This document shows, piece by piece, positions 47,780-60,378 of a stretch of DNA of 64,000 nucleotides (positions are counted from its first letter, which is position 1; the number at the start of each line of letters is the position of its first letter). Both the position numbers and the translations under genes were made by a program. The DNA lies in NCBI GenBank assembly GCA_973895155.1, contig OZ316898.1, forward strand, positions 7,068,001 to 7,132,000, given 5' to 3'. Under the pieces are notes generated by a model. That model did no database searches and had not been told where the DNA came from. It worked only from the letters and a program-made list of their open reading frames with translations. Source of the DNA: Marsupella aquatica. Lineage: Eukaryota; Marchantiophyta.

Positions 47780-50700
47780 GGCACTGAGCCGCAGAAGGAA
47801 GACGGCTTGATCGCACAGAGGAGCACTTCCGAAATGGGATGGCCGACGATGAAAGTCTGCATGGAGTCGAGCAGACCGAATTTCGGAGCACAGAAACGGA
47901 GCACAGAAATTGAAAGCGCAGAGGCGGGAGAGAGTAAAAGAGAGAGCAGAAGAGAGACCACTTTGCCGAACGAAAAGCTGTAGACGAAACCGAGATTGCT
48001 TTGTGCACTGTCCGGTCTTCCTAAGTGCACACTAGGTAAGTGCAACTACTGGCTATTGCAAGGTGTCCGGTTATTCCCTCTTATTTCCCCAGTGTTTTGC
48101 TAGGTTACCCGAAGAACTGCATACCCTCCTTAAGTTGCACCCAGAAATAATTTAGTAAAATCAGTAAGCTGCCCCCATGCATTAATCTTAGCCCCACATT
48201 CCAACTGTTTGAAGTGTTTGTGGGCATCAGATTCCTTGCTATAGGGCAATATAATGATTAAATTAGTTTAGAGGGAAATTCATTAATTTTGGGTGACAGT
48301 AGAATATAGCTTACGTTCCAGCCATTTTGCACTTTGTATAAGTGAAAAGAGGGCTCCACTGCATGACAAATATGTAAGTGCAAAACCCTCTACAAAGATG
48401 TATGCATTTCTTAATACGAGCACCAAATCCTAAGAAAGCTCTTGTGGATAAGTGCATACCATTTATTTAGAGTTAATGTCAGAGTTATGAGATAGTTGAC
48501 AGGGGTTTAGGATAGGAATGTACAGTTCATGGGTTAGAGAGAAGCACAAGAATACTGCTGGAACATGAGATGACAACATCTTGAATGTGACAAGGGACAA
48601 AAGGAAGAGGAATGACTGAAGGTCCAAGCACTCTAGCAGCAAGAAGAATCATGTGCTACCATTTACAAGTACAACGTTTGGAAATGTGCACTTATCACAT
48701 ATTGCAACCACATCTAAGTGCAAAGGTCCTGGCTTCTTCATGGGAGTGTGCACTTAGGAAGACTGCAGTTGTAATCTTCAAGGGTGGTTCCATGGAGGTA
48801 CTTTCAGGGGTTAGAACATCCACCCTCAAGGTTATATGTTGACATTGTTCCACTCATTCCAATGGGGATGCTTAGTGTTGATTTTATTCATAGCCTTGAC
48901 ATGCCCCTTACCCTGTTCTTACAATGGGGGGATGGCACCTTTGCTACAATGGGTATGGGGAGCAAATGGGGGTGAATGCAAATCAACACTAAAAGAAACC
49001 TTCCATGAGTCCCCTATGTCACCCTTTACCCTGACTGAGTGGTTCTGGCAAAGGGGGGCACCTTACATGCAATTATCCTACTAGGAGACACTCAACAGAG
49101 ATTTTAAAAGTTTCCCCAACCCAGTGTAAATGCTTATAGTAACGGCCAAAGTGCATTCTAGTTTCTTGCATGAATTCCCCAAAACCCTGTTAAACCACAA
49201 AGTCACCTATAACAAACTAGGAGTGATCCATAGATCTCATTATAAAGTGCACAAGTCACTTTCACTAAGAATGGGCTTGGGCTCCACTTTTTTGTGGTGA
49301 GTGCTCCACCTTTTATGGTGAGTACACTATTCACCACAGGACAAGAATGAACAGAAGCGAGACAAATAATTGGGCATTGATATAGGCAGGTGTGGTTTAA
49401 GGTCACAGCGCCATCAATTTTACATACTAGTTGTCTACTTGGTACAATGCAAGATTGATTTGTAGAAGATGGACAAATATGTAAGTCAAAATTGGACTTG
49501 AAGCAATTGGGAACATTGTGTGTGTGCTCTTGTCAACTAGGATCCTGCACATGGGAGTGAAGAGTATTTGAAGGGTTCGACCTCCTGTAGTTACGGGTAG
49601 AGTTTATTGACTTGTTGCAAGGTCTTAGAAATATTGATGTGGGGTTGAGCACTCTTCTAATCAATTCAGTTACAGTTTGAGGGCTTTGTTGTTGTAAGAT
49701 CAGTACATCAACTCTTGATCCAACTGATGACTCCTTAAGTTGGATCAGGAGTTGCAGTACAAAGTCGTGATCCAACTCAGTTCTCAGTCAGCCAAGCCCT
49801 ATGTTAGTCACTCTGTGACAACCAACCTTGGTGGATTTTCAGATTGATTCAAGATTTCATTCACTTATTGAGTAGCCTGTCTTGACAAATGCATATCATC
49901 ACCCTCCCTAGAAATTTATTAGTCAATGTAGACCAGACTAGAATGAGGCTCATGTCAATGGGAAACAAAATTTACATACAGTTTGGAAGGTGCAAGGATG
50001 TCAAGGTGATTGCGAGGCTAGCAAAAGACAAGTTGCAATGTAGTGCCCTCTACTCCCCACCCAAGTCATATCCTACTTGAAGTTGAGGTTCCTACTTTTG
50101 TGGGCCAACAACATGGAGGATTACTACAGTTTAGGTTATAGACAAACAAAAGGGAACCAAATGGCCCTCTACAAACAAATATTAATCACAAGTACCCATA
50201 TGTCAACCATTAACTTTAAAGACAGTCTCATTCATTGATACCAACCTGGGGGCACATGATGTCCGTTACACTGCCTTGACACCAGGCATCTGATCAAGAT
50301 TGAAGCTAGTCAAAGTTTGGGATAGGATCCTCCACAAAAACTGGTGAAAAATTTGTTTTGGAAAATGAACCGATTGAATTCCAAGGGCAACCACTGCAAA
50401 AACCGGCTGGGCACAGAGAAGAACAAACCTAAGGGGCTACAACACACCAACCAAGAGCGGCAGCTCCAGAAGCAGCCCAGCCAGGCCACAAGGTTGCCCA
50501 CTAAAAAACTTGGGCCTAGAATAGGGCGTCCCAAAGCTGGCAATTTGATGTACTTTAATCCCCTAGTTATGGGTCATGGACACAAAAAGTTATAGACTAC
50601 AGAATTAATAGTCCATAAATTTTTGCCATGAGTAGTGGTCTTATGCCATAACCATTAGTGCTGGTGAAAAAAAAACCCAAAAAAACTTTTACACAATTGT

Positions 50701-51602
50701 GAAAAATTTATGACCTATTCTTTATGACTGAATGTCATCATTCGTAATTTCCAAGCTTTGAGACACCCGAATAGAGCAGGCGGGGGAGCAAGGTCAGCCA
50801 CCCATAAAGAGACATAACATGAGTCTGACAGCTAAGGTGCTGAAAAAAGTTGTTGCCAGCCCATTCTCAACCCCCTGGACTTTAAGGGGGGCCTTTGCAG
50901 GGAATGACCCATAACAAATGACTGGTCACTTCCAAGATTTTGCTGTTAGATTTCATCACACCTTTAGTATTGATGTCCAGTCCATTGTGGCTTTATATAC
51001 AATAGAGAAATCACTTGTACAAGAAATCTCCCAACCCTATATGCACTAGAATGGGTCCCCCAAAATGCTTATTTGGACAATGAAAAGACAGCTGGAATCA
51101 TTCTTATTCTCTGAGTACAGTCACTATTAAATAGGCTGCCTCACCACCTCTTTTTTTTTTGGGTCTGGAGGCATTATAAATATATTTGCAAAGGAACTAA
51201 AATGCCCAATGGGGACACATGCATGATCCCAATGGCCAAACAACCCAATAAAGGGGAAACAAAGGAGAAACCTGGAAAAGGCAAAAGCCAAAAAGCTGAA
51301 GGGCCAAAAAAATGCTTACCTGGACAATAAAAGGACAGGTGAGTCTCTTCTCATTCTCAGTACAGTATTGAATGCACTACCTGACCACCTTTAATTTTAT
51401 TTTTGTAGGGAAAGGTGATGGTGCTCCCAGATGATAACAAAGACCATTGTAAGGAAGACCAGTGGGGCACAAGGCACAACAAATTCTAAGTGCCAGAGCA
51501 CATGCCACCCAAACAGGCCCTTTTTATCAGTATGCATTCTAAATGGACTTACGTGCCACTATGATAAAACACAAGTGGCTAATCAATTTTTGTCCTCGAA
51601 GT
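47780..51602. other. Upstream region of KU70 and intergenic DNA
   Basis: The first few hundred bases should contain the KU70 promoter and leader. The plus-strand frame 47513-47983 is antisense to exon 1 and its CAG run, and I do not call it. The rest is repeat-rich with scattered TAAGTGCA motifs (48024-48760). An imperfect direct repeat about 245 bp apart lies at 51062-51170 and 51309-51405 (AATGCTTA, GGACAAT(G/A)AAA). No supported gene. Confidence 0.45.
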
Positions 51603-52240
51603 CTTGTAAAACCCCTTGTTAGGCAGTAATTAGTCTTGGAGTCATAACAACAAGCCAAAATAAAGAATCCATTAAATGTGCTTTGTAGGATGAGAGGTTG
51701 ATCAATCATTCAGTGTCCCCTAAGCAAGGCTTCTTTTTAAATCCCTTGCTAGGCACTGATTATTCTTGGAGTCATTTCACAACAAGCCAAAATGCAGAAT
51801 GCAGTAAGTGTGCTTCATAGAATGAGAGATTGATCATTGAGTGTCCTAGGCAAGGCTTCTTGTAGAACCCCTCAGTAGGCACTAGTTATTCTTGAACTCA
51901 GTTCACAACAATCCAGAATGCAGAATCCAGAAAATGTGCTTGTAGAATGAGAGGTTGATCATTTAGTGTCCTTAGGCAAGGCTTCTTGCAGAACCCTCAG
52001 TAGGCACTAATTATTCTTGAAGTCAGTTCACAACAAACCAGAATGCAGAATCCAGTAAATGTGCTTTGTAGAACGAGAGGTTGATCATTTAGTGTCCTTA
52101 GGCAAGGCTTCTTGCAGAACCCTCAGTAGGCACTAATTATTCTTGAAGTCAGTTCACAACAAACCAGAATGCAGAATCCAGTAACTGTACTTTGTAGAAT
52201 GAGAGGTTGATCAATCATTCAGTGTCCCTAGGCAAGGCGT
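51603..52240. repeat. Five-unit tandem array, period 125-127 bp
   Basis: Units begin near 51603, 51730, 51857, 51982 and 52108. Each runs CTTCTTG(C/T)AGAACCC, AGGCACTAATTATTCTTG, GTCA, CACAACAA, CCAGAATGCAGAATCCAG, GTAGAATGAGAGGTTGATCA and AGTGTCC..AGGCAAGG. The last two units are nearly identical and the first is the most divergent, a gradient that suggests growth from one end. Confidence 0.9.
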
Positions 52241-52653
52241 CAAGTTAGTGTCAAACAGCTATGAAGTTCCAGCTTTCAACTGTGAGCCTCATGAGTGAGC
52301 TGCTGACAAAGTGAGGGGATTATGCTTCACAAGGCATGGCAGAGGACTACCTAGAGGAGCATAAAATTGTTGCAGTAGGAGCTTTTTCAGACACTAGGCT
52401 GGTCTGGTCTGAAAGTATTTACTTTACCACTCTCAAATGGCCACTCAAAAACCAGAGCAGGAGACAAGAGTGGAGAGATTGGGAGAACTCCCAAGTAATA
52501 AGTGAGAACTCACAAGTAATAAGTCTGAGAAAAAAGCCTACATGATTGAATAAAACTAGCTGGAAATACGGAGAGCATGCTGCCCACCAATGGTGATGGT
52601 GTCGTTTCTGCGCGCATTCTTCGGGATCTCGCTTCCAGCTCTGACCCACAATC

Positions 52654-53134
52654 TCAACTAGCTGCCCAAGTGCCAAGATGCTTGCGTGCCCGCCTCTGGT
52701 CGTGCATTCTGAGCTCTGACCTGAACTGACGAAGAATCCGGTAATAATCCGGTTCTTCAAGCATCGGATGGATGACCCAAAGTCCTGACCTCGTGCAGCA
52801 GTGTCTTGGATCGGTCTTTGTACATGAAATTGATCCGCCCGAATGCCTGTTGGAGTCTCTCTCTGTGTGTTCCTCTTGCCTCTGTCCCTCTTGCCTCTGT
52901 CCCTCTTGCCTTTGTATGCCGGTGGCGCAATGCAAGACGGACAGAGGAGGTGAGGGGGAGGGGAGGGGACAGGAGATTTGACGAGATCAAGAACGAGGAA
53001 GAACGAGGGAAGATCAAGTGAGGATTGGACTTTGGAGCACTGAAAGAAGAAGGGACTGGGGAAGGGCAGGAAACGGAATTCGTTGGAGCAGCAGCGGCTG
53101 TGGGAGCGGATTGGGAATCTGAGGCCAACGCCAT
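52654..53134 (-). CDS. Small unrecognised protein, one frame break
   Basis: ATG 53134 opens 125 codons. The N-terminus is Ser/Ala/Pro-rich and could be a transit peptide. Then come three copies of a 15-nt repeat (ARGTE units, DNA 52874-52918) and a conserved-looking stretch RERLQQAFGRINFMYKDRS, LLHEVRTLGHP. The frame stops at 52757, but the next frame continues smoothly with LEEPDYYRILRQFRSELRMH, DQRRARKHLG to 52654. One extra base near 52765-52775 (CATCCATCC) would explain this. It may be a sequencing error, a true mutation or an unseen splice. The product would be about 160 aa, and I do not recognise the family. It is divergent from SPPL1, with 0.9 kb between the starts. Confidence 0.45.
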
Positions 53135-54058
53135 TTCGTGCGAGCTGGAGATTAGATTGATTGCAAGGAAGTTGCAGGTTAGGGCTTGATTTGAATTTTG
53201 TGACAGGGAAAGAAAGCTCGGAAACGGAAGGAATTGCTCCTTTGACTGGTTAGGGCGATCTCGTTGGCTGGTGACACTGCAAATCTGTCTGAATTTTGTT
53301 CCAGCTAGGAAATTGTTCGAGTCAGGGTCCGGCTGGATTCTTATCTGGCTGTGCGGGTGTGTGGTGAGGTGTTTGGTTTGATTTCACTTTCCTGAAGGCT
53401 CCAAGCGGTTCAGAATCTGTGCCACTGTATGGTTCTTGGTCGGATTCAACTAAACTGTCGTGATTTGGTCGGCATTGAGAACTTTCAGTCTCTGATTCGA
53501 CTCCGGGATGTCAATCGCAAGGAAACAGAGGATTATTTGTTGACCAGCCCGTTGGTACGTTCTATAATTGAGATGACATAAGTTGAGGTGACGCGGTGAG
53601 TCTTCGGAGATATAGACTTTAGTGTATTGCGCTGCCATTCCCATTCTCTTTCCGATGTAGAATTTACCCCTCGTGCTGCTGCCGGCCAATGTCTGTCGTT
53701 TGACACTTCTTCCTTCCTTTTCATCCTGTTTCGTTTCATATCACCTGGTTGTGAATTCGGCGAAAAGCAGAAGCCTAATTAGCCACCTAGGCGAGAGGAA
53801 TCTTGGTTCGCAGTGTGGTGTCAAGGCAGCGATGGTGGCAAATCTCTTTGGTGATCATCGCCTTATCTTTGGTGGAGCAGATTGATGTCCCTCCCGAGTA
53901 CCAGAGTCTAAATCGTTCACCAATGTGTTGGGTTTTTTGTTTGGTGCACTCTGTAGTCCTGGCAAGGCCACTGAATGGGCGGCATTGCGCAGAGGGTGGA
54001 GAGAGTCGTGTCACGGTAGGGAGATAGGCACAGGAGCAGGAGGAGGAGGAACGGAGCA
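53135..54058. promoter_or_regulatory. Shared upstream region between the small gene and SPPL1
   Basis: About 0.9 kb separates two divergent starts, so it probably contains both promoters and leaders. I see no clear TATA box or named motif. An A/G-rich stretch (AGGAGCAGGAGGAGGAGG) lies just before the SPPL1 ATG. Confidence 0.4.
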
Positions 54059-56122
54059 ATGGAGTCTCTTTGGAATCTGTTACATCTCTTGGAGCCATCA
54101 TCTTTGATATTAATTGCAACTGCGATGTTCGTTGTGGTGGCATCAGCGCAATGTGCTCTAAACTATGAGAGAGACATTGATAAGCATCGAGATTTTGCAG
54201 AGGCATCAATCACACTTGACAGCCAGCAGGCTCTGATGATTCCTGTGGCAAGTTCCTGCAGCCTTTTGCTGATGTTCTACCTCTTCTCATCAATATCTCA
54301 ACTCGTAACCGTGTTCACAGCGATTGCATCTGCATCATCTCTGGCGTTCTGCCTGTCACCTATTGTTTCCGTAGCCAATTCCAAACTGGGGCCATTGGCT
54401 TTCCTCGGAGCCAAGTCTTATTGCGGGCCCTTGAGTCGTGGCCAGGGATTACTGGCCTTGATCAGTCTGTCTATGGTGGCAGCCTGGCTTTTTTCTGGAC
54501 ACTGGATACTGAACAACATTCTGGGAATGTCCATCTGCATTGCGTTCGTGAGCCACGTCCGGCTTCCCAACATCAAGATTTGTGCACTGCTACTGTCGTG
54601 CCTGTTTGTGTACGACATATTTTGGGTGTTCTTCTCAGAGCGGTTCTTTGGGGCGAATGTCATGGTTTCGGTTGCCACACAGCAGGCTTCCAACCCCATG
54701 CACACAGTCGCCAATTCATTGAACTTGCCGGGCTCTAGTTCCATAACACAGAAACTGGACCTGCCGGTGAAGTTGCTATTCCCGAGGGATTTGCTCGGAG
54801 GAGTGGCAGCGGGGAAGAGTGGTTCAGAGTTCATGATGCTCGGTCTTGGAGACATGGTTTGTTGTCCCCAAAGCACCCTTGTTTCTCGTAATGCTGCCTC
54901 CAATTTGTATATTCAAGATACCTTTTTTTCTCATGCGAATGAAGATGGCAGTATGAGGAATGAAGATGAGAGGCTTCTTGAGCTGATATCGATCACAGCA
55001 TTTGCCAGTGCACCCGTTTTAGGGTTATTGATCTAGTGCAATGTCTCAGATTGAGTCTCTTTGGGAGAAGTTTTTTGTGGTTTGTTTGTTTCTCTCAAAT
55101 GCGAGCCGTAGGTATGAGCGTTTGAAAAAAAGGAAAAGAGGGTGGTAGAGGTCAGGGTTTTGAATTGTGTTATGAACTCACCAATTATCGTAATTTACAA
55201 ACGGGATAAGATTTTCATCTAGCTGGGTTAGACCAGTCCTGATGTTACTCACGAAGATGATTCGTGATGACATCCTGGTTTCTAGAATTTGACCTACCGA
55301 ATTCTGAAGACTTGAATTGCAGGCAATTCCAGGTATGCTGCTAGCGTTGGTGCTTTGCTTCGATCATCGAAAAGGTAAAGGAGACTTTGATATGGAGATG
55401 GCCTTCTGTAGAGGCTACAAGTATATTTGGTATGCTGCAGTTGGGTATGGTGTTGGATTAGTTGGAGCACTTGCTGCTGGTGTGCTGACCAGAGCTCCTC
55501 AACCAGCTCTCCTATATTTGGTACGTTTGTGCAACCTTCATCCAAACTTTTGACACGCGTTGAGGTACACCTTGGATCAATATTTGGTAGGATTTAATAA
55601 TAGGAGCACTTCCACGACTTCAAATACTTTCTGTACAACTGTAAGCGGTGATAAACGAGCTTGAAGTCTACACTTCGAAAGAGATTACGTTCTGCTGCTG
55701 CTATGCATTTCATTCTATGTATTGTGCGATTGAGTGAAGGCTCCGTTGTCATTTAGTGACACTTGACTGTGGCCGGAATGCTATCAGAATCCTGTTTTCG
55801 AAGCGGTGCAGCCAGGTTTATTGGTGATTTTGTGAAGAGTTTTTCTGGGAACTAGGGTGTGAAGCTTCTTGTCATTCACTCAGACTAGATGCATTCCACG
55901 AGCAAGTTCGAGCTGGCAGCCTAGCTCTGAGTTCCTTCTAATGATTGGGTGTTCTTTCTAAGTTCAGCATCTTCGGTTCCCGTAGTAATTTGCGGCTTTT
56001 TGCAGGTTCCTTCAACATTGGGACCAGTCGCTTTTGTAGCATGGACCAGAAGTGAGTTGACTGAGCTGTGGAATGGACCAAGGCCCATTATTAATGACAA
56101 GATGCGGCTCATGGAAGTCTAG
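54059..56122 (+). CDS. SPPL1: Signal peptide peptidase-like 1 (SPPL1), three exons, 370 aa
   Basis: Intramembrane aspartyl protease (GxGD type) that cleaves transmembrane segments in endomembranes. Exons are 54059-54856, 55323-55520 and 56006-56122, all phase 0, with GT...AG introns; total 1,113 nt. Catalytic motifs are YD at Y185-D186 (LFVYDIFWVFF), GLGD at 262-265 ending at the first splice site, and PAL at 327-329 (PQPALLYL). Around nine hydrophobic helices can be drawn. Length and opening (MESLWNLLHLLEP) fit the plant SPPL1 type, which lacks the long lumenal PA domain of other SPPLs. If intron 1 is retained, the frame runs to 55036 and loses PAL, so the unspliced form would be inactive. 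Confidence 0.95.
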
Positions 56123-58391
56123 TTATGGGAACAAGAAAAGGTCAATTCATTTCCCAGTAGTCAGACAAGCGCAATGGTCAACCGTCGCATTTCATTTGGG
56201 ATGGATCAGCTATAAACTTTCTCGGTCATCTCCTTTGGGACTGAAGTTTCATACATGTCCCTTGTGTAAAATTTGGTGCATTGGAAGCTGTTGAATGACT
56301 ACCATCACCAGAAAGTGTACATCAAGACTGCCAGTCATCGGATATGGACTACGCGGCTGTACATCCTGACTCATTCTTTGCAGGTCAACGAACCAGAGTA
56401 ATCTACTTGGCGAGAATAACATATGAATTTATGGCCTGTCTGTGACGGGTCTTCATTGAACAGACCTCAATGGTTGGTGTTGCTATAGGTCCCAGTGCTG
56501 GGATGGTAGGTGGATCGGAGTATCATCAGAGGGGGAGGAACAGGAAATTAGTAGGATTTGTTACAAGACGTCAGCGAATGGAGACAACAGACTCTTCTAT
56601 TGGTGACAATGTTGTCACGTTATGCTTCATTGAGCACCTGAGGGGAGAATGTTGACATCAACGCTCATAGGTTTCCCCAATCTGTTTAGACGACATTTTT
56701 TCGAGGTCCCTGAGGCTCGGGGATTGTTTATTCTACGAAAGTAGTCGAATTTTCCTGAGACTCTGGATTATTTCAAAGATAAATAGCTGTGAGGGCAGGC
56801 AGCAGCTTGAAAGAGATTTTTTAAGATGTCCATGAGGCAATCTTCCTCTAATTATGAGGCACTCTAGTCTCACAAGAAATTTTGACCCATGTGCAAGTGG
56901 AAGGCTGTCTTAGGATCTGAACTTCTCTGACGGAGCAAGACACGAGAGGTTGACAGCACTCGCGCACTGCAGCATCATAATTATTTCTTTCGCAGGTTAA
57001 TGTTTAGATCCCAACCTGTATGAAGCGATTTGTAAGGTAGCAGAGTAGTGGTGAAGGTGATCTCGACATACTGATGGATCTCAGCCCCAAAACTCACTCA
57101 ATTGTATGCTACAAAAGTCGCTATATGAATGTAGGTGTACAGAACTGAAACCTTGAACACAACTGATCCTCACTTTTGAACTAGACACTTTTATTGAACA
57201 CAGCTAAGGCAACTTCAGGCAAATCAGAGCTTGACAAACTACAGTTATGCATGACTGACTGGACTTGCAGACCAAGAACCGATCAACTCTGAGGAGAACT
57301 ATAACCTGCCCAAGAGAATCCTGGAGAGTAGTAATCCTCAATCTAATAATAAAGAGCAATTAAAAACTATGAAGTGGGCCCATTGTGTAGAGTGAAACCA
57401 CTAAAACGTGTCTCTAAGTGAGGGCATGACTGAAAGTAAGTGAGGGTGTAGACAGTGAGGGTGGAGACAAATAACAGGGATGAGGGCAAAAATGAAGAGG
57501 AATTAGCATGAAATCTCTTTTTCTGCAAGGTTTTTTTTTTCTTTTTTCTCTTCATCTCTATTTCAGTTCAAGGAACGGTATTCAGGCTGGTTATATTGCA
57601 TCTAGGACATCATCTCCAGGCATAGTGGTCTTAAACATTGAAGTCAGACAAAAAAAACTAGCGAAAGGTTTGAAAGCTGAGGATGACCTAAAGACAAACA
57701 ACTTGAAGATGGCAAATGCTCATCATGGACATTGATGCTTAAGCAATGGGCTTAGTCTTGGTATACAATAGTGAAGATTAGAGGAATTAATGTTAAGCCC
57801 AATATGGACATGCCTAACCCTAGCCGGCTTGTGAGTATTGGTAATTCGAAGAAATCTACAGTAATTTTTTGTGCAAACACACCAAGAAGATAAGGCCTTC
57901 CTCAATTTAAATGAATATTGAGAAGGTACCACTTCTGTTGAATTATGAGAGCACCACATCTTAAAGGGGTGGGTTGCTGAACAAAACAGAGAAAACAAGC
58001 TTGCCAGCATTAGGGGTGCGTCACTAGCCTGCATTAAATGACCCACCAGTGTGAATTTCTAAAGTTTTCCATAAGATATGTTAGAGAACAAAGTTGGTCC
58101 ATGTGCCCATTCACGGTAACTTTTGTTTGGATTTCAGTGTGTCCAATCAATTTTTGCAACATCATTTCTACCCCAAAGGATGAGTAAATGACATCTTCAG
58201 TTACAAGTAATGGGCCCAAACTCGTACCAGGTTGGAGCATTATTGAGGTCTGCACCCCCACGACCAAGGGCTGTATGGGAGTTTCAGGTACCTGAACTGA
58301 TGATGCACCAATTATGTGTTTGGCACTGTAGTTTCTTAAACCACCACTAGCCATGACACAACCTAGATCCACAGGTTTCACCATCAATAGT

Positions 58392-58497
58392 ACACTTTTC
58401 CTGAAATTTTGGAGCAAAGTGGCACCATAGAGGAGACAAATACTACACTTTTCCCTGAAATTGTGGAGCAAAGTGGCACAATGGAGTATACAAATGA
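58392..58497. repeat. Two-copy tandem duplication, period 53 bp
   Basis: ACACTTTTCCTGAAATT and ACACTTTTCCCTGAAATT start the copies at 58392 and 58445. Both continue GGAGCAAAGTGGCAC. Confidence 0.85.
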
Positions 58498-58610
58498 GTG
58501 GCATGTGAAAAGGTGAGAAGTCTTGTACCATTCCCCCCAGTGGCAGTTTAAACCCCAAATAAGCTTAGTTGTGTGGTTTGAATATGCCAAGTAATTTCCT
58601 GGCAATCATA

Positions 58611-59035
58611 TACAGTATACAGTGGATAAGTGCACCATGTATAAGTGCATTCTGTTGGTAACTGCAGGTCGATTGTGTAGTCCCCTACTATACAACAATT
58701 TTCTTTGTAAAAGCACCAAAAAATGCACCTATTGTAAGTGCAGGTAGACCTCACTAAGCAACAAATACATAAGTGTATTTTCATTTATAAAAGTGCATAT
58801 GCACTAATCAATTACTCCAACACATATGCTAGAAGCATTTATTGATAAGTGCAGTGGACAACTACACATCATAGTTTCATGCACTATGAAGATTCAAGGT
58901 GTGATGCATATGACCTGACAACACAGTTGTGAGAGTGCATAAGCTATTTCACATGCACATATTGGAAGTGTAACATGCACATATGGATAAGTGCATAATG
59001 TGGATAAGTGCAGGTTTAGGGAAGAGTCTGCACTT
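58611..59035. repeat. Cluster of TAAGTGCA motifs
   Basis: ATAAGTGCA or GTAAGTGCA occurs about six times, with further one-mismatch forms, at irregular spacing. Similar motifs are scattered in 48024-48760. Confidence 0.6.
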
Positions 59036-60378
59036 AGACTAGACTGTATGTAAACCAAACTATATAAGCTTTGCTTGTGTGTGTAAATAGGTTTTGAATT
59101 ATAAAGGAAATAATTCTTATAAACATGTGGATTCAAAGTTGAATATAGATGAGATGGTTTATTACCCTTGGCTCAGAATACTGGATGCTAAGGGTATATG
59201 ATATTCAAACTTACTCCCCAATTAGTCTAGTCCTAGACCCATCGATTCATTCTCGCATTGACATCGCCATAGCCAAGGTTCTCCTTCATTGTTGTCTCTG
59301 GGCAGCAACCACGACCACAGTGGTGTGGTGATCACCCAGGAAGAATGTTTTGGCTGATTGATTGATTGAAGGATTCGATTCGGGGAATGGTGATGACGAT
59401 TACTGTGAGTTGGTGCCGATCCTCTGTTCCTGTTGTCGATGAGACATTGTGAATGTGATAAACGACTCGGTGGAGACGGACCACGGCAAAGGAGCCTTCA
59501 TGACGAGACAGACGATCCAATGGCCAGTATCATATGTGCCTATTCCTGACAGTCGTGGTATGATCTCACAAGAACAATCGTGGTAATTGACGACCTTTTC
59601 CAGAATCATTCTGTGGAAGCAGAAAACACCTGATCTCAATCCAAAGTTCACACTTTGAGAGTATTCCAGATTCCCTGTGTGCCACGCCGACGAGTTTGTC
59701 TTAGCTATGGTCTCACAATTACAACGCCTCACCACTTCTTTGCCTCACCACACTATATTGCCTCGCCACTTGAGTAGGGCTTTAATTCGTTTGCGGTTGC
59801 TTTGAGTATATGGGGCTTTGAGTATTAGGCTCTTTGGTTTTCCCAAATTTTGTCCATTGTTTTCCTCCTTTTATTGTGTTCTTGGCCTTTGGTATCCTGT
59901 CTCTGCAGTGATATTTATATATATTGCTTTGTCACCACTTCTTAATTTGTCTCACCTCTTTATCTTCTACTCACTTCTATTGAAAGTATGCACACGTATT
60001 GAACTACTGTAGTTTCAGATAAAGGAGTAAGTGGGGTCCTCACCCCTCACCTAACATTGTCGATACCATAGAGCCAGATAAATGGCAGTAATTCACAAGA
60101 TTCATAGAATTGTTGAGGAACTCTGAACACACACCGTACCTTTTCCAGATCGTCGGTTGAGATCAAGCTGTATTTTCGTTTGACTATCAGGACCAGAGGA
60201 AAACTAATGTTTCTTACGTTCCCTTGTTCATGAGGCAGCCGGGTGGGCAATTTGCAATCCTTCTGCTGTAATTTGCATGCCTAGTGAACTCGACGATATC
60301 TGACTTGTGAACTGGCTCGAGAGACAGCAAGCACGGAAGCATTGCTACAGAGTTGCAAATTTGGGTGCACTGAATTGA

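Larger units (their letters stand above)
56123..60378. other. Intergenic, with dispersed and motif-type repeats
   Basis: No supported gene. It contains part of a dispersed repeat (58357-58440, matching 29819-29905), a 53-bp two-copy duplication and a TAAGTGCA motif cluster. The 174-codon minus frame 58034-58558 runs through these repeats, including the duplication (ATLLHNF / ATLLQNF), and is not called as a gene. Confidence 0.45.

Noticed and set aside
47513-47983. 156-codon plus-strand frame
   Set aside because: Antisense to KU70 exon 1 and its CAG run; the minus strand has a complete, spliced gene.
54857-55036. Coding continuation of SPPL1 past GLGDM
   Set aside because: This is intron 1; splicing to 55323 restores the conserved AIPGMLLALVLCFDHRK and PAL motifs.
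58034-58558. 174-codon minus-strand frame
   Set aside because: Contains a 53-bp tandem duplication and dispersed repeat sequence; no domain and no splice context.
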